From: Chara braunii
Taxonomy: Eukaryota > Streptophyta > Charophyceae > Charales > Characeae
Assembly: GCA_003427395.1 (NCBI GenBank)
Contig: BFEA01000758.1
Location: 209,107 to 240,141 of the forward strand
Direction: 5' to 3'
DNA: 31,035 bases
Shown: piece by piece, positions 1 to 10,489 of the stretch
Layout: each line of letters starts with the position of its first letter
How positions within the stretch are numbered: the stretch's first letter is position 1
The notes under the pieces: generated by a model
Databases searched by the model: none
Seen by the model: the letters and a program-made list of their open reading frames with translations, nothing else
What the model was told of the DNA's origin: nothing
Position numbers and translations under genes: made by a program

Positions 1-68
<68 letters not shown>
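1..68. repeat. (TC)n microsatellite
   Basis: An uninterrupted TC dinucleotide run fills the left edge of the window, so its true length is unknown. It is followed by pyrimidine-rich sequence to about 100. Confidence 0.98.
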
Positions 69-71
<3 letters not shown>

Positions 72-1093
72 CCCACATCCCTCCTTTCCTCCTTCCTCCA
101 CCCACGTTTAGGGCTGCAACTCCATTTTTTGTTGGTGTACCGAAGGGAGTAGGTGGGAATCAAGCCGTGAATGCGGAGAAGCAAAGGGGGAGAAGGAACA
201 CTAGGGGGAGGTCAAGTGCTTGGTCAGGCAGGTAGGAGAAGGTCGCCGTCAAAATCTCGAGAGGCTGGAGCAGCAAAAGAACGAATGGGAATGGTGAGGA
301 TGCCGGATCAAGAGAACGAGAGGATCAAAACTTCGGTCGGTCAAGATAGGATGAGATGATAGAAGAAGCTCGGGATGGGATGAGACGACATAAGGAGAGC
401 AATTGGGATAGGGTGAAGCATGCAAGGTAACTTTGTCGGCATTAAGGAGGCTGTGGAGGAGAAAGACGTCAAGGGGGGCCCAAATTTGCGAAGAACTGGA
501 TGGGCAGCGCAAATTAGAGGGTGAGGGGCAATCAGGTTGTGGGATCGAGACGAGGAGAAGGTCGGAATGAGGATGTAGAAATCGATGAAGTGCAGGGGAA
601 AGAAGGCCGAGGCAACAGGGTAAGAATGCAGGTCGTGTAGGGGGATCCGGACAAGGTGGGGCAAACAGGATCTCAGACCGGAGGGGGAGAAACGGGTAAG
701 CAAAGGAGAAAGAAGGATAATGACAACTAGCCTGAATCATGCATAGGGTAAATGTGGATATGCATGTGAGGAAGAGAGAGCAATGAAGAGAGAAAGAGCG
801 ACAAATAGAGGAAGAGAGGAAATAACATAGCAGATTCGCTGGGGCCACGTTGAGTAGAGCAGGAGCTCGAAGAGGATCCCAATGGAGGAGAAAAAGGCGT
901 GCAGAAAGACGGGACAAGAGAGGGAAGAGACAGGCGGGAGGGGCGCTGGAGGACGTCGGTTGAACGATGGAATCGTACAGGCGAGTGGGAGGCAATGGAG
1001 AAAGGATAGGGAAAAAAGTGGGCGGGTAGAGAGAGAGAGAGAGAGAGAGAGAAAGAAAAAACCATTTGACGATTGCTTAATGACCGGACGCGC
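69..1093. other. Gene-free purine-rich flank
   Basis: The plus strand from about 160 to 1070 is strongly purine-rich and ends in an (AG)n run at about 1028-1053. Long minus-strand frames here are Ser/Leu/Pro-rich and low complexity, which is what a purine-rich complementary strand gives. I see no protein family, RNA gene or splice structure. It abuts the end of the minus-strand LTR-like copy at 1094 and is probably its genomic flank, because no tRNA-Asp primer-binding site lies beside that end. Confidence 0.6.
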
Positions 1094-1106
1094 TGTCGAG
1101 CGCATC

Positions 1107-1137
1107 GGTCCGGCACCGCACAAGGCAGTGCGGGACC
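1107..1137 (-). other. Hairpin near LTR end
   Basis: CCGCAC (1116-1121) pairs with GTGCGG (1128-1133), and outside it GGTCC pairs with GGACC. It corresponds to the shorter GGTCCC/GGGACC hairpin at 16473-16489 in the plus LTR, at the same distance from the LTR end. Confidence 0.6.
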
Positions 1138-1830
1138 CTCCTGGCCTCGTCACGCAGGAGTTGGAACTTAATCCTCGTCCCGATATATACATGGAGCTTC
1201 CGCAAGCTGCTCCGGCCGAGTGCGCCAGCCACACCTCTGGCGAACCCCTACGACAGAATAGGATTTACGCGAGGCACGACTTACCGCCACCTTACGGGAG
1301 CTGTCACCTCCCTTCGGTGGGCGTATCCCTGTCGAGCTACCAGTCCACAGTATGAAAGTTAATCAGCTGTAATCGCAGAGGTGGACCAGCCGAGGGCGTT
1401 TCATGTACGGTGTAGCATAGGGGTTACGCGTGGTATTACGCCTCCATCGGACCCGCACGAGAACTGACATCTTGGGGGGTTGAGGTCCGAAGTGTGACCC
1501 GTCGCCGGTCGACTAGGACGCACACCACACGCCACGTGCACACCACGATAAAGGACACAAAAACAAATATACACACACACCCACGAAATGACACAAAACG
1601 GACAACACGACATCATTCCTAGTCCCTTAATAGCCATCCCATAACTCTCCAATGCGAAAATCGAATAGGCATCGCGCGCGAGACTTAGTATAAAACTGTG
1701 TGGACGCAGGGTCTTCCCATATCGACTAGCAATGCATGAGTGCACAAGCAGTCGCGATGATGGCGTACTATGTAGTGCCTATAATCAAATGGTCCCTCGT
1801 GAATCCGAATACCGCTTATGACACTCAAAG

Positions 1831-1858
1831 TATCGTGAAGGCTTACCCCTTCACGATA
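1831..1858 (-). other. Conserved LTR hairpin (diverged copy)
   Basis: TATCGTGAAGG (1831-1841) is perfectly complementary to CCTTCACGATA (1848-1858) with a 6-nt loop. The plus LTR has the equivalent stem at 15198-15226, with the inner stem GGGGC/GCCCC in place of AAGG/CCTT. The outer stem is kept and the inner one is changed on both sides. Confidence 0.7.
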
Positions 1859-2564
1859 TTGCACGGCTGAAGGAATAGTCATGCGTCCGTCGCGACAGCT
1901 CCAAGGCTGAGTGTCTCGGCAGGCAGGGCAAATAAACTCTGTGCGAGGGGAGATTCCTTCCAAGCAGAGTCTAGGACTTGGGATGTCCTGGACAAGGACC
2001 TTGAATCTAGGCCTATGACCAACGTCCGACTAAGAAAACTTTAAGAAGTATACACCAAATAAAGGGGTTTTTTTTTCCTTTCTCAGTCTCAACCCCGAAT
2101 TAAGCCCTTAAGCGTAGACTCTCTTAAGCCACGCGAACACCCAACATAGATACATACATATATATATGTAAATGGGAATAGGTATGTGACGATCACTTCT
2201 CACAATCAAAGTGGGACTCCTCACAGCCATGTATATGTGTGTGATCGCAGACAATCAAATCCAAATCCGAACCACAGTACATACCTGCAATTACATCAAA
2301 GAGTTAACCAAAAATCCACGTACTACACGGAGTCAACTTCAACCAAACTCTATACTCATACCCCTCGATTTAGCCATGCAAGCCCCAGCCTCTGTCCAAC
2401 CAACCATAATTAAATACTCAGTACCTTTGTTAAATGGTCATTCAATAAAAGACTCTGTAAAAACCTTAATAAAACAATAAAAAGCACCAGGTTTAAAGTC
2501 TTTTAGGTTGAGCATTGAGGGTGAATTGGAGTTGAGTCGTAGGCTGACGAATCGGCAACCGTCC

Positions 2565-2581
2565 TGTTATCAATGATAACA
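2565..2581. promoter_or_regulatory. 17-bp palindrome TGTTATCA-A-TGATAACA
   Basis: This is a perfect inverted repeat with a single central base. The same palindrome with a central C occurs twice in tandem in each plus-strand LTR (14219 and 14237; 28739 and 28757), next to a conserved GTTGAGTCGT / CGGCAACC context. The conservation suggests a binding site for a dimeric DNA-binding protein. That function is inference. Confidence 0.5.
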
Positions 2582-2872
2582 AAAGCTGCTCCTTGCAGGA
2601 TCAAGCTGAATCTAGTCCTGATTCCGAATCAGATGTTCATGAGGACCTGTAACACATGATAGGGCAATCCCCAAACTAAATCTATGAGTTCAAATCGAGA
2701 GCAAACTTCATATCATGATTTCATCAAGGATCATTCTACTTAACTAATCCTGAGTCTATCTCTAAGTCAGTGCCTAATGAAAGGTAGACTCTGGGCAGAA
2801 TCTCCTCTACGCATAGTGGATTGCCAACAATGTCACCTGTCAAAATGTAATCTAACTCCTCTAAACTTAAGA

Positions 2873-3460
2873 AAATTTCGGCAGCGCTTCCCATAGGAGA
2901 AGTGCCCTTTCATAATTTAAATCAGCCTAAATATAAAAACAGAAATAATCTTCAACCTTCTAAAGTCAAATTTTGTCTAACTCTCTGAGTTAGCAAAAAT
3001 TTGGGTAGGACTCCCTTTAGAAAGGGAGACTTCCCAGATTTATACTAAGTCAGGTATGAACTCAGAAAACACGACCTGAGTTCAATTAAGCCAAAATTTA
3101 ACTAACTTCTTAGTTTTGTAGAAATTTTGGCAGCGCTTTTCGTAGAGAAAGTTCTATTCCAAGATTTATACAAAACTAATTTCAGAACCTGAAATGACTT
3201 TGACTTTTCAAGGTTTAATTTTTTTAACTCCCTGAATTAATAAAATTTTTGGCAGCACTCCCTTTAAAAAATGAGGTGTTCCAGATTTTTACTAAGCCAA
3301 AGAGTCAGAAAAGTTTGACCCTGAAAAAGACAAAACATGACTAAGCCTAAAAGTCAGAAAAGTTTGACCCTTTAAAAAATTAGGTGTTCCATATTTTTAC
3401 TAAGCCAGAATTTAACTAACTTCTTGGTTTTGTAGAAATTTCGGCAGCGCTTTCCGTAAA
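2873..3460 (-). repeat. Tandem modules with GGCAGCGCTTCC motif
   Basis: Related blocks of the form AAATTTCGGCAGCGCTTCC start near 2873, 2994, 3120, 3242 and 3434, spaced about 121, 125, 122 and 192 bp. Each is followed by a degenerate CCATAGGAGAAGTG-like stretch and an AGATTTATAC-like stretch. They are the minus-strand counterpart of the 85-bp GGAAGCGCTGCCGAAATTTC repeats at 13786-14055. An extra partial duplication (gtcagaaaagtttgaccct) lies at about 3305-3375. Confidence 0.7.
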
Positions 3461-3779
3461 GAAAGTGGCTTACCAAGATTTGTACAAGACCAAGTGTAAA
3501 TAAAAGATCCCCAGAAAATGCAGAAATTGACCTAAGTAAAAAAACTTAGCTTAGAAAATGCAAGAATTGAAACTAGCTCCTATGACTCTAGCGCGTGGCG
3601 AGCAACTAAAGCAACTACCTATCAAACTAAAACTTAGACTAAGTAGTAGCCTCACTCTGTCACATGCAGGCTAAACCACAAAGATAAATACTCTCACCAT
3701 ACCAATGTCAACCTTATCAAACAATAGTTCGTAATCCTTCTATGAACAAATTTAACCTTCAGGTTCTAGCATGTGCGTG

Positions 3780-4120
3780 GCTTGAGACAAGACCTCCCAA
3801 ATTTATGGGAACCTGTCCGGTTTGTTGCCAAAATCCTCCCTCAGAATGAAACAAAGAGGGTCAGAGTCATCCAAACTTATGAAAAAATGTTTAACCCTCC
3901 TTCAGAAACTGAGTAAACATATAGAAACTGCAAAGAAAAAGGGCGATCAAGCCATCCAAACTTATGAAATAATGCTTGGTTCTTGAAAAGGCAATCACAT
4001 TCATTCCTCACAAGTCAAAGCAACCAGACCACTCAAACTTATGGGAATCTGTCTGGTCCTTCAGACAATCCGAAATAAACACAGCACTGGACCCTTCAAA
4101 CCTATGGAGACTCTCCCAGC
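3780..4120 (-). repeat. Hairpin array in diverged LTR copy
   Basis: About five stem-loops share a CCAAACTTATGG-like loop region while their arms differ. Clear arms are GAGGGT/ACCCTC (3856-3861, 3894-3899), CAAGC/GCTTG (3948-3952, 3974-3978), ACCAGAC/GTCTGGT (4023-4029, 4051-4057) and CTGG/CCAG (4087-4090, 4116-4119). Spacing is about 60-85 bp. This matches in position and design the hairpin array at 12072-13395 of the plus LTR. Confidence 0.6.
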
Positions 4121-4384
4121 CTTTAGTTGACTCAGTCAAACATGCAATAAACCTTTCTCCCATCCTTCCCCCAGATGCAATCCCACAATCTGCTTTCAGT
4201 CAGACAATTAAACTGAAACTGACATTGAGCATACGTTCTTTTACTTAGTCTAGGTTGTGTCCTGAAAGTCAAACTGAAAGTCAAGTTAGGGATGCATACA
4301 ATATACTCAGTCAAAACATAGCAGGGAATATAGTTAAGGTTTATAACAGGGTTTATAGAAGGAAAGCAATGGTTACCTTTCAGT

Positions 4385-4650
4385 TCTCTGCCTATCGAAC
4401 TCCTCCTGAGTTCCGGCAGAGCTCCCACAATCGGTGGTCTGACTCCCCACAAAGTCTTGCTACGGTCCTACGGGTTGCAATCCCGCCTGCCGCCTTCCTC
4501 TCAGAACTAATGGACTAGACTTAGAGTCAGAAAGGCAAAAGTAAAAAGTTTGAGTCTACCAGATACAAGGGGGTTGCTTTCAGACTCGCGTGAGAGGACC
4601 TTGATATCTTCACTCGCCTGGGGGGCCCACAATGATGGCCAAAAGCGCAA
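4385..4650 (-). other. Block conserved between the two LTR-like copies
   Basis: The minus strand of this block aligns with 11575-11840 of the plus copy. Shared strings include CTCTCACGCGAGTCTGA, AGGCGGGATTGCAACCC and GGGAGCTCTGCCGGAAC, in the same order and at similar spacing. No convincing open frame is conserved, so this is non-coding conservation within a repeat family. Confidence 0.7.
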
Positions 4651-5336
4651 CCGCGATCAATCCGAGGTCAAACTGTTGACAAACGGCACCTTGATAAAGC
4701 TTCAAGTCGCAGCAGTAACCCCTCTCGTGAGGCTCAGTCACTCCTCGTTGTGGCAACAACCTCCCTTATAGTCTTCGTGCTTCTTCCTAGACCGGTCGTC
4801 ACTTGCTCAGCGATCTGAGACACTGATAACTCCACGGAGTTTCGACAAATCGTCTTCCACACAACACTTCGTATGCAACCACAGAGCGCTGCAGCAACCT
4901 ATGATACAAAAGGAAGCCCGGTAATCAGTTGAACTAGGCAGGTGTAACAGGCACAATGTTCAGCAACTCAATAGTACTGGCCGGAATCAGTAGTTGCTTT
5001 CCAAAGGCACAGTGCAGCAGCCTCTAATATGCACGGTAACAGAGGGAGCATTGTAGCGAGGCTAAATACCAAAAGTAACTACGCAGCTCAACAACTGAGC
5101 AGTTGGGCACAAGCAGCAATCCTCCGCAGTTGTGGCTGAAAGCACAGAAGTGGCAATAAGCGTGTTTGAGCACCTTGACGATTACCAATAGCATCAAAAT
5201 AGTCCCTTGTTCCGACCCGAATAAGTCTTCCACTAGGACATGGAAATATGTATTGCTTTCCATCCACTCGCGCCCGCCCGAAGACCACCAGCCAGCAGAT
5301 AAGTTTCCAGCCTCCATGACTGACCTCCCGCTACCT

Positions 5337-5800
5337 CCATCGATTTGGACCAAATCGAATGGATCTTCCGCTAAAGTTGGGGCGGATACAGTGTTTTAAC
5401 GCAGCCAATATCGCGTATATCAGGTAAGCCTCCCGGTCGCTCCTTCGCTGCTTTCCCAGATACCATGCAAGCTCGCATTGTCAAGCTGGGCCACTCCCAA
5501 AGTTAAACGCAACTTCTTGTTGTTGGTCAACACCTGTCCTCAATGCGTGTAGCAGCTGGAGAGTAGCCTCCTCCGTCGTTAGGATGAGCTATGCACCGAC
5601 GGACAAGTAAGTCGTCAACTTCACGGCTGGTTCCTTCCCGCTTTCCTGATCGGGGGAACGAGCAAAATCGAATAAACCTTCCTCTGAAAATCGGTCGGAT
5701 ACACGACGCTTCAAAGTTGCTCTTTGCACACGCAGCCCATGAGTCACGCAACGCCAAATCTGCTACTCTAGAGCCCAAACGAAGCAAGTAAGTGTTTTGC
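5337..5800 (-). repeat. Modules with splice-donor-like sites
   Basis: Plus-strand CAGGTAAGC (5421-5429), CAAGTAAGT (5604-5612) and CAAGTAAGT (5785-5793) are spaced 183 and 181 bp. The stretches around 5352 and 5668 (AAATCGAATxxAxCTTCC...CGGATAC) are also related. The plus LTR copy has the same donor-like sequence on its own antisense strand at 8514-8522 and 8645-8653, so these sites lie antisense to the LTR in both copies. Confidence 0.5.
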
Positions 5801-6115
5801 CTGTTCCCTTCTCCCTCTCTCCCGACACCTCTCCATGCTCGTTCTCCCTTCACTAACTCTAATCCCATTAACCGATCGCACTAACTAACATTACCATCCG
5901 CTTTGCCTCACTCTCAAACCCCACCTTAGACTCTTTCCCCGCTTGTTTCTACTAAGAATTAAGCGTTCCTCATGCTTCTAGCTGTGCCTGACTCCTCCCT
6001 CCACGATAGCTTCACGCAACAGTTGTCTCTAATAACTCTTTATCTACTAGCTTTCTACTAATTCTAACTTGACGATTGGGTTCGCCTGCCCCGAAAACCC
6101 CTTATTTAAGTCTTC

Positions 6116-6148
6116 GTTTGTTCGTTTTCGTCGTGGAACGAACGAAAC
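6116..6148 (-). other. Hairpin conserved with 8002-8027
   Basis: GTTTGTTCGTT (6116-6126) pairs with AACGAACGAAAC (6137-6148), with one bulged base. The inverted homologue in the plus copy is CGTTCGTTT/AAACGAACG at 8002-8027. The surrounding sequence (gggaggaagaaatgctg on the minus strand, gggaggaggaaatgctg on the plus) also aligns, which fixes the head-to-head relation of the two copies. Confidence 0.65.
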
Positions 6149-6305
6149 CAGCATTTCTTCCTCCCGTTTTTCTTCACTTATACCATATCCTTTCCCGACT
6201 GCACCTAGCGCAGAATCGCGCCCCGATCCGTTCAAAACTTCCTCATGTTGTCGTCAACTTTCCACAGCTACTTAGCGCAGTTCCTTAGTGCAGCTCTCGT
6301 TGTCG

Positions 6306-6335
6306 GGGCGAATACCCTTACAAGGGTATCCGCCC
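6306..6335. other. Strong hairpin near proposed 5' end of minus LTR
   Basis: GGGCGAATACCCTT and AAGGGTATCCGCCC form a 14-bp stem with one mismatch and an AC loop. It lies about 50 bp inside the proposed LTR edge at 6387. No counterpart was found in the plus copy. Confidence 0.6.
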
Positions 6336-6387
6336 TGGTTTTTGCAAGTGACAGAAAATAGCTTTGGTTTTAAGATTAAGTATTTCA

Positions 6388-7200
6388 CGCGAGGCGCGGC
6401 TGTGTCTGTGGTTTACGTTGGCTGAATGTGTGACTAGAATTTCGGGTTCCGGAGGCGCGAGAGTGTGTGGGCGTTCGGATTGAGGCACGCGTGATCATTT
6501 ATTTTTGATTGATGATTGTGAAAGTCGGCATAGATGCCGACCGGATTTTTATTTTTTATTAAACTAGGTTTAAAAAGATTATGTCTCATAATTGGTATGC
6601 TTACTTGTGCCTTGTGCATACGTGCGGAGGACGGCATCGACAACAATGTGACTTCTGAAGGCATTTCGGTAGCTCGGCGCGTCGCACAGGGTCCGTTTAT
6701 TTAGGTGTCCGCCAGAGCTAGACTCTGACTAGGGCCCGACGCAATTAGTTACGACGTCGGACTTTCATCTGAGAGGTTCAGGGATCGAGATGAAGTGGCG
6801 ACGGGGCGGGAATATCAAGAGTAGCGCAAAGGGGCCGGTGGGGCTATCCCCCTTGATTTTGCTGACCCCGGCGCCCGATCGGAGGTGGCATTTCCCCGAT
6901 AATTTTCTTTAGTGTCGTATTCCTGTTTGTTTCTTTTATGCTCCGGCGTGTTGTTGACCCGGATCAACGCCGGATTTAATGGCCACCGTGGCGCGGTCAT
7001 GTGTACGACCTACGTTTCGGGTTCGGTGAGGTCACGCGGGGTGTGTTGTATTTACAGGGTGGCCTGGAGTGTGGCCGTGGGTTGGTTTCGTGATCGCGCC
7101 GAAGCTACCCCGTTACAGTGTTTCGGGGACCTACGTAGCAGCCACATCCGTGCTCAAGCCTCCAACGAGGGAACATACGGGAGCCACACCCACTAGCCGG
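6388..7200. other. Spacer between the two inverted LTR-like copies
   Basis: I recognise no gene here. It holds two clean hairpins: GTCGGCAT/ATGCCGAC (6524-6541, 2-nt loop), and CCGGCG with GTTGA pairing to TCAACGCCGG (6943-6973) around a 4-nt bulge. The stretch may be genomic DNA between two insertions or the true 5' part of the plus LTR. The limits are approximate. Confidence 0.4.
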
Positions 7201-7619
7201 GGCGATATCTGCTGGAGTGTCTTTTCACTCGGCCAGGGGGCTCAGCATGAGCCATGCGACCAGAAGAGGTCGGCGGAGGACCACGACGACCCAAAATCAC
7301 GAACTGTTTGCTGGCAGGCCGTGTTACTGATACAGTCGGATCCGCGGGCAGGGAACGAGGCCGGCGGAGCGGGGTAGACAGATACAACAGTGTTGGTCGA
7401 AGCAGAACAGGTCGTGGAGGAGACTGATAGCGGGTAACGGGCAGCAGCAAGAGAGGGAGCGGAGTGTCAGACAACAGAGCACTGTCGGGTTGAGGAAGGC
7501 AGCGAGGAACGGAGTAAGGCGCAGAGGTTGAGGAAAAGGCAGTGAAAAAAGGGGAGTGCACCTGGGCGCGATTTGCGCCAAGATCCACTCGCAAACAGTG
7601 ATGGAGGAGGGCGTAGACA

Positions 7620-8290
7620 TGGCGGGTTGGAAACTTCATAGTTCGCTCGATCCTTGATGGAATCAAATGAACCAAGATGCGTTTTGGGGGTTTTTGAGAT
7701 AAGCGAGTCCGAATATGCAATCGGTTTGAGCTAAGTGGTAGTAGGATAGGCGTTAGGGGAAAAACAATGTGCGCGGAGTAGGAGCAATGACAGATATGGG
7801 AGAGAATGGTTATCGCAAGACTCAGTCGTTTCTCGATGGAATCAGCCAAGAAAAGAAGCGATTCGGGGGGTTTTGAGGGCGACGACTTTGATTAGGAGGT
7901 TAGATCTAGATGAGGATTAGTAAAAGAAGAGTTAGTAAACAAAGGGGGTGCGCCGAGCTATGGCCGAAGTGAAAGAGAACGGGAGGAGGAAATGCTGATC
8001 TCGTTCGTTTCTTGACGAAAACGAACGAACGAAGACTCAAATAACGGGTTTTTTGGGGTGGGCGACCCCAGATATGATGTCGAATTAGAGAGAGAGTTAG
8101 TAAACTAGGAGTTAGTTGAAGGATGGAGCTGCGAGAGGTCGACGGAGGGAAGGAGAAGAAAGGAGAAACGAGTGTAGGTCGCTTGTCTTTTGTCTGATTT
8201 AGGAGGAGAAAAAGTCTGAGTGGGGGTTTTCGGTGAGGGAGACCCTGGTTTCACAGTTAGTTTGACAAAGAGACTAATACATTAAAGGTT
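7620..8290 (+). repeat. Degenerate ~180-bp tandem modules
   Basis: Modules near 7640, 7825, 8000 and 8185 share a CGTTTCTTGAxGAAA-like foldback, a run such as GGGGGGTTTTGAGG, and a TTAGTAAAC- or GTTAGT-like end. A clear foldback is CGTTCGTTT/AAACGAACG at 8002-8027. Related material recurs at 9290-9545. Similarity between modules is low and was judged by eye. Confidence 0.5.
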
Positions 8291-8379
8291 AGTAAGAAAG
8301 TGCGCTACGCTGGGTTGTGGCGATGGCGATAGGTGGGGGTTGTGCTCGGAGTGAAATGTCACTTTGAAATAGCGAGAAC

Positions 8380-8411
8380 CTTCCCGTGTTTCGGGGAAGG
8401 TTCATCCTCCT
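8380..8411. other. Hairpin GAACCTTCCC/GGGAAGGTTC
   Basis: Perfectly complementary 10-bp arms flank a short GTGTTTCG-type loop around the string cccgtgtttcgggg. A second perfect stem, ATCTTCC/GGAAGAT, follows near 8560-8587. Both belong to the foldback-rich module series of this region. Confidence 0.6.
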
Positions 8412-8665
8412 TTTGGCATACTTAACGAGGCACGAGCTGTATTGTATAGCCAAACCAAGGGTTGAAAGTGTTGAGTGAAGGAGGAAAGTGAGGGGAGAGG
8501 TGGAAAAAGAGATACTTACCTGACCGCGGTGTGCGGGGAGGACTTCGGAGCGGACGTGTATCTTCCCGAGATCAAGCGGAAGATTCATCTAACTTGGATC
8601 GTCTGTCCTGTGGGAGAGGCGTGAGGCCAATTACGAGAGTGGAGACTTACCTGTTGGCTGGTGCA

Positions 8666-8812
8666 TTGTTCATCCGGTTGAGGATAGTCTGTGGCGAAAG
8701 CGGGAGAGCACTTAGTCAAGCTACTGGCGCTACAGTCGGTTGTTCATCCGGTTGAGCATAGTCTATGGCGAAAGCGGGAGAGCACCTAGTCAAGCTACTG
8801 GCACTACAGTCG
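8666..8812 (+). repeat. 74-bp tandem duplication, then poly-T
   Basis: The unit beginning ttgttcatccggttga is present at 8666-8739 and again from 8740, with only a few transitions between copies. It is followed directly by an interrupted T tract (8813-8842). Confidence 0.9.
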
Positions 8813-9091
8813 TTTTTTTTTTTTCTTTTTTTTCTTTTTTTTGTCACCTTTGTTGGTTTTGGGGTGCGACCGGTGCCGACTCCGGGACCGGCCGTGGGCA
8901 CCAAGGGTCGTTGGCAAAGGGGCAGACCAACGAGAATCTGAAGTATAAATCAAGGAGCAACTCCTGTGGAAGCCATTGCGGGAGCGCTGTCTCAGCCTCT
9001 TGTGAAGGAAGGTCTGCAGTATGCCAGAAAGCGGAAGCGAGTCAGGCATCGCAGTGCAATGCTGAACAGCAACGAGCGCCAAGGCGCAGAA

Positions 9092-9111
9092 AGAGAGAGA
9101 GAGAGAGAGAG
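9092..9111. repeat. (AG)n microsatellite
   Basis: A short pure AG run lies in purine-rich DNA with no gene around it. Confidence 0.9.
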
Positions 9112-9576
9112 CACGAGGGTGCTGGGAGCAGAGGCAAAGCGGGCGCAGGAGTGAGGGCGTAGGCTACGAGGGGAAGAAGCAGAACGCAGGGGAACGAATC
9201 CGGACAGAAAACAGCGCCGGGTGCAGATAGAAATGGTGGGAGAAAAGAAAGAGGAGTCGGGCGCAGCCTAGAGGGCTTAACTCTCTCAATCCTCAGCGGA
9301 ATCGAGGGGGGTGAGATGCAATCCTAAGGTTTTAACCTCGGGCGAATCTGATGGAAACATCAGTTTTGCCGTAAGACTAGTGGGGTGAGGGTTAGTAGGA
9401 GAATGAGGTGTGCGGAGGGAGTCGAGAAAGGTAGTGAAAGAGGAAAGCGAGGTGGAAATTGTTGTTCCTCGGTCGTTTCTTGACCAAATTGGGCAAACTA
9501 AAGTGCTAATTGGGGGTTTTTGGGCGCTGCGAACGCGATGGTGATGTTAGAATGGCCTATAGTTCAGCGATCAGGC

Positions 9577-9590
9577 CAAGGTAAGTACTA
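9577..9590 (+). promoter_or_regulatory. Splice-donor-like site
   Basis: CAAG|GTAAGTACTA matches the eukaryotic 5' splice-site consensus almost perfectly on the plus strand. No exon is identified upstream, so its use is unknown. It would matter only if transcription starts upstream of it rather than at the TATA box at 16262. Confidence 0.3.
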
Positions 9591-10489
9591 AGAGCTGCGC
9601 CTAGAGTCGGAGGGCAACGAGGTACTAATGAACCTGGCCACGGTTCAGCGCAAGATTCTTGGAAATTGGCTCATTCTATCGACGGAGGTGACGGGAGGCC
9701 AGCAACGGAATCTGGACTCGTCTATGGCCGCTGGGTACGCTGGCCAAAGTGGCGAAAGGGCCGCAGTTGCTGCAATTGCTAGACCACTAATGTGGACGTC
9801 CTCGCTGTATCTTTGACCTCGGCTCGCACTTTTGGTGGGGAGTGGAGTTGTGCTCAGTTACAGCGCACGGCCATCTGTCATCGAGAGTTGTCTCCAGCCC
9901 TGGTCATGCCTAGTGCCGCAGTCATCATCGAAAGGTTCATTGTGCCACTATAAGTGTAGTTCCAACGGTGATCATTTTCACTCTTTTAAGGGCCAGCTGC
10001 TGCGTCACTAAGATAGTGGAGGCGATATAATTCAGGTAGGAGGGTCGGGGTGTACTTTAGGCGGAGGGAGTGAGCCATTGAAGTACAAGCTCAATACCCC
10101 TGGTTAAAAGGAGTGTGATGGAGATAACAGGTCGACATTAGCGTATCGGTTGATCTCGCTGTGTGCTGTGGCATGTGACGCCAGAGGAGTGGGTTGGGTC
10201 TTCTGCAAAAATGAAAAAAGAAAAAAGAAGAAAAAAAATCAGTGGTTGTGCTTCAAATTGTTGAGAGTAGGGTGGTGGCTGAGTATCGGGTGATCTGTGA
10301 AACAACGGGATTGTGACAGATTCCCATCCTAAAGGAGTAAACATATATGTGTATAGGACTGTTGCTTCCTGTCTTAGTAGTAGTGGGTAGTTGCCTCAAG
10401 GCATCGTTAGTCTATGTCTCCTTTTCCGACAGTTGAAGGTCAAGGTAATCAAGGCTGCTATTCTTCCTCAGAAAGGTGCCGTTGCTTGG

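Larger units (their letters stand above)
1094..6387 (-). mobile_element. Diverged LTR-like copy, minus strand
   Basis: Read on the minus strand, this region matches the plus-strand LTR block by block and in the same order. Its end at 1094 gives the same final bases (gatgcgctcgaca) as the left LTR at 16502. Further matches are the hairpin at 1831-1858, the palindrome at 2565-2581, the repeated GCAGCGCTTCC motif at 2873-3456, the hairpins at 3780-4120 and the block at 4385-4650. The left end (1094) is well supported. The right end (CA at 6386-6387) is a guess: it would give flanking CGCGC (1089-1093) and CGCGA (6388-6392), a 4/5 target-site duplication. No internal coding region or primer-binding site adjoins it, so it may be a solo LTR or a remnant. 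The TATA box of the plus copy is not conserved here. Confidence 0.65.

Noticed and set aside
249-995. 248-residue minus-strand open frame
   Set aside because: Ser/Leu/Pro/His-rich low complexity opposite a purine-rich strand, with no domain and overlapping frames of the same kind.
6386-6392. Target-site duplication CGCGC/CGCGA around the minus LTR
   Set aside because: Only 4 of 5 bases match and the sequence is GC-repetitive. Kept as a boundary guess, not as evidence.
7193-7849. 218-residue minus-strand open frame
   Set aside because: Low-complexity composition, lies in LTR-extension DNA, no conserved counterpart frame in the inverted copy.
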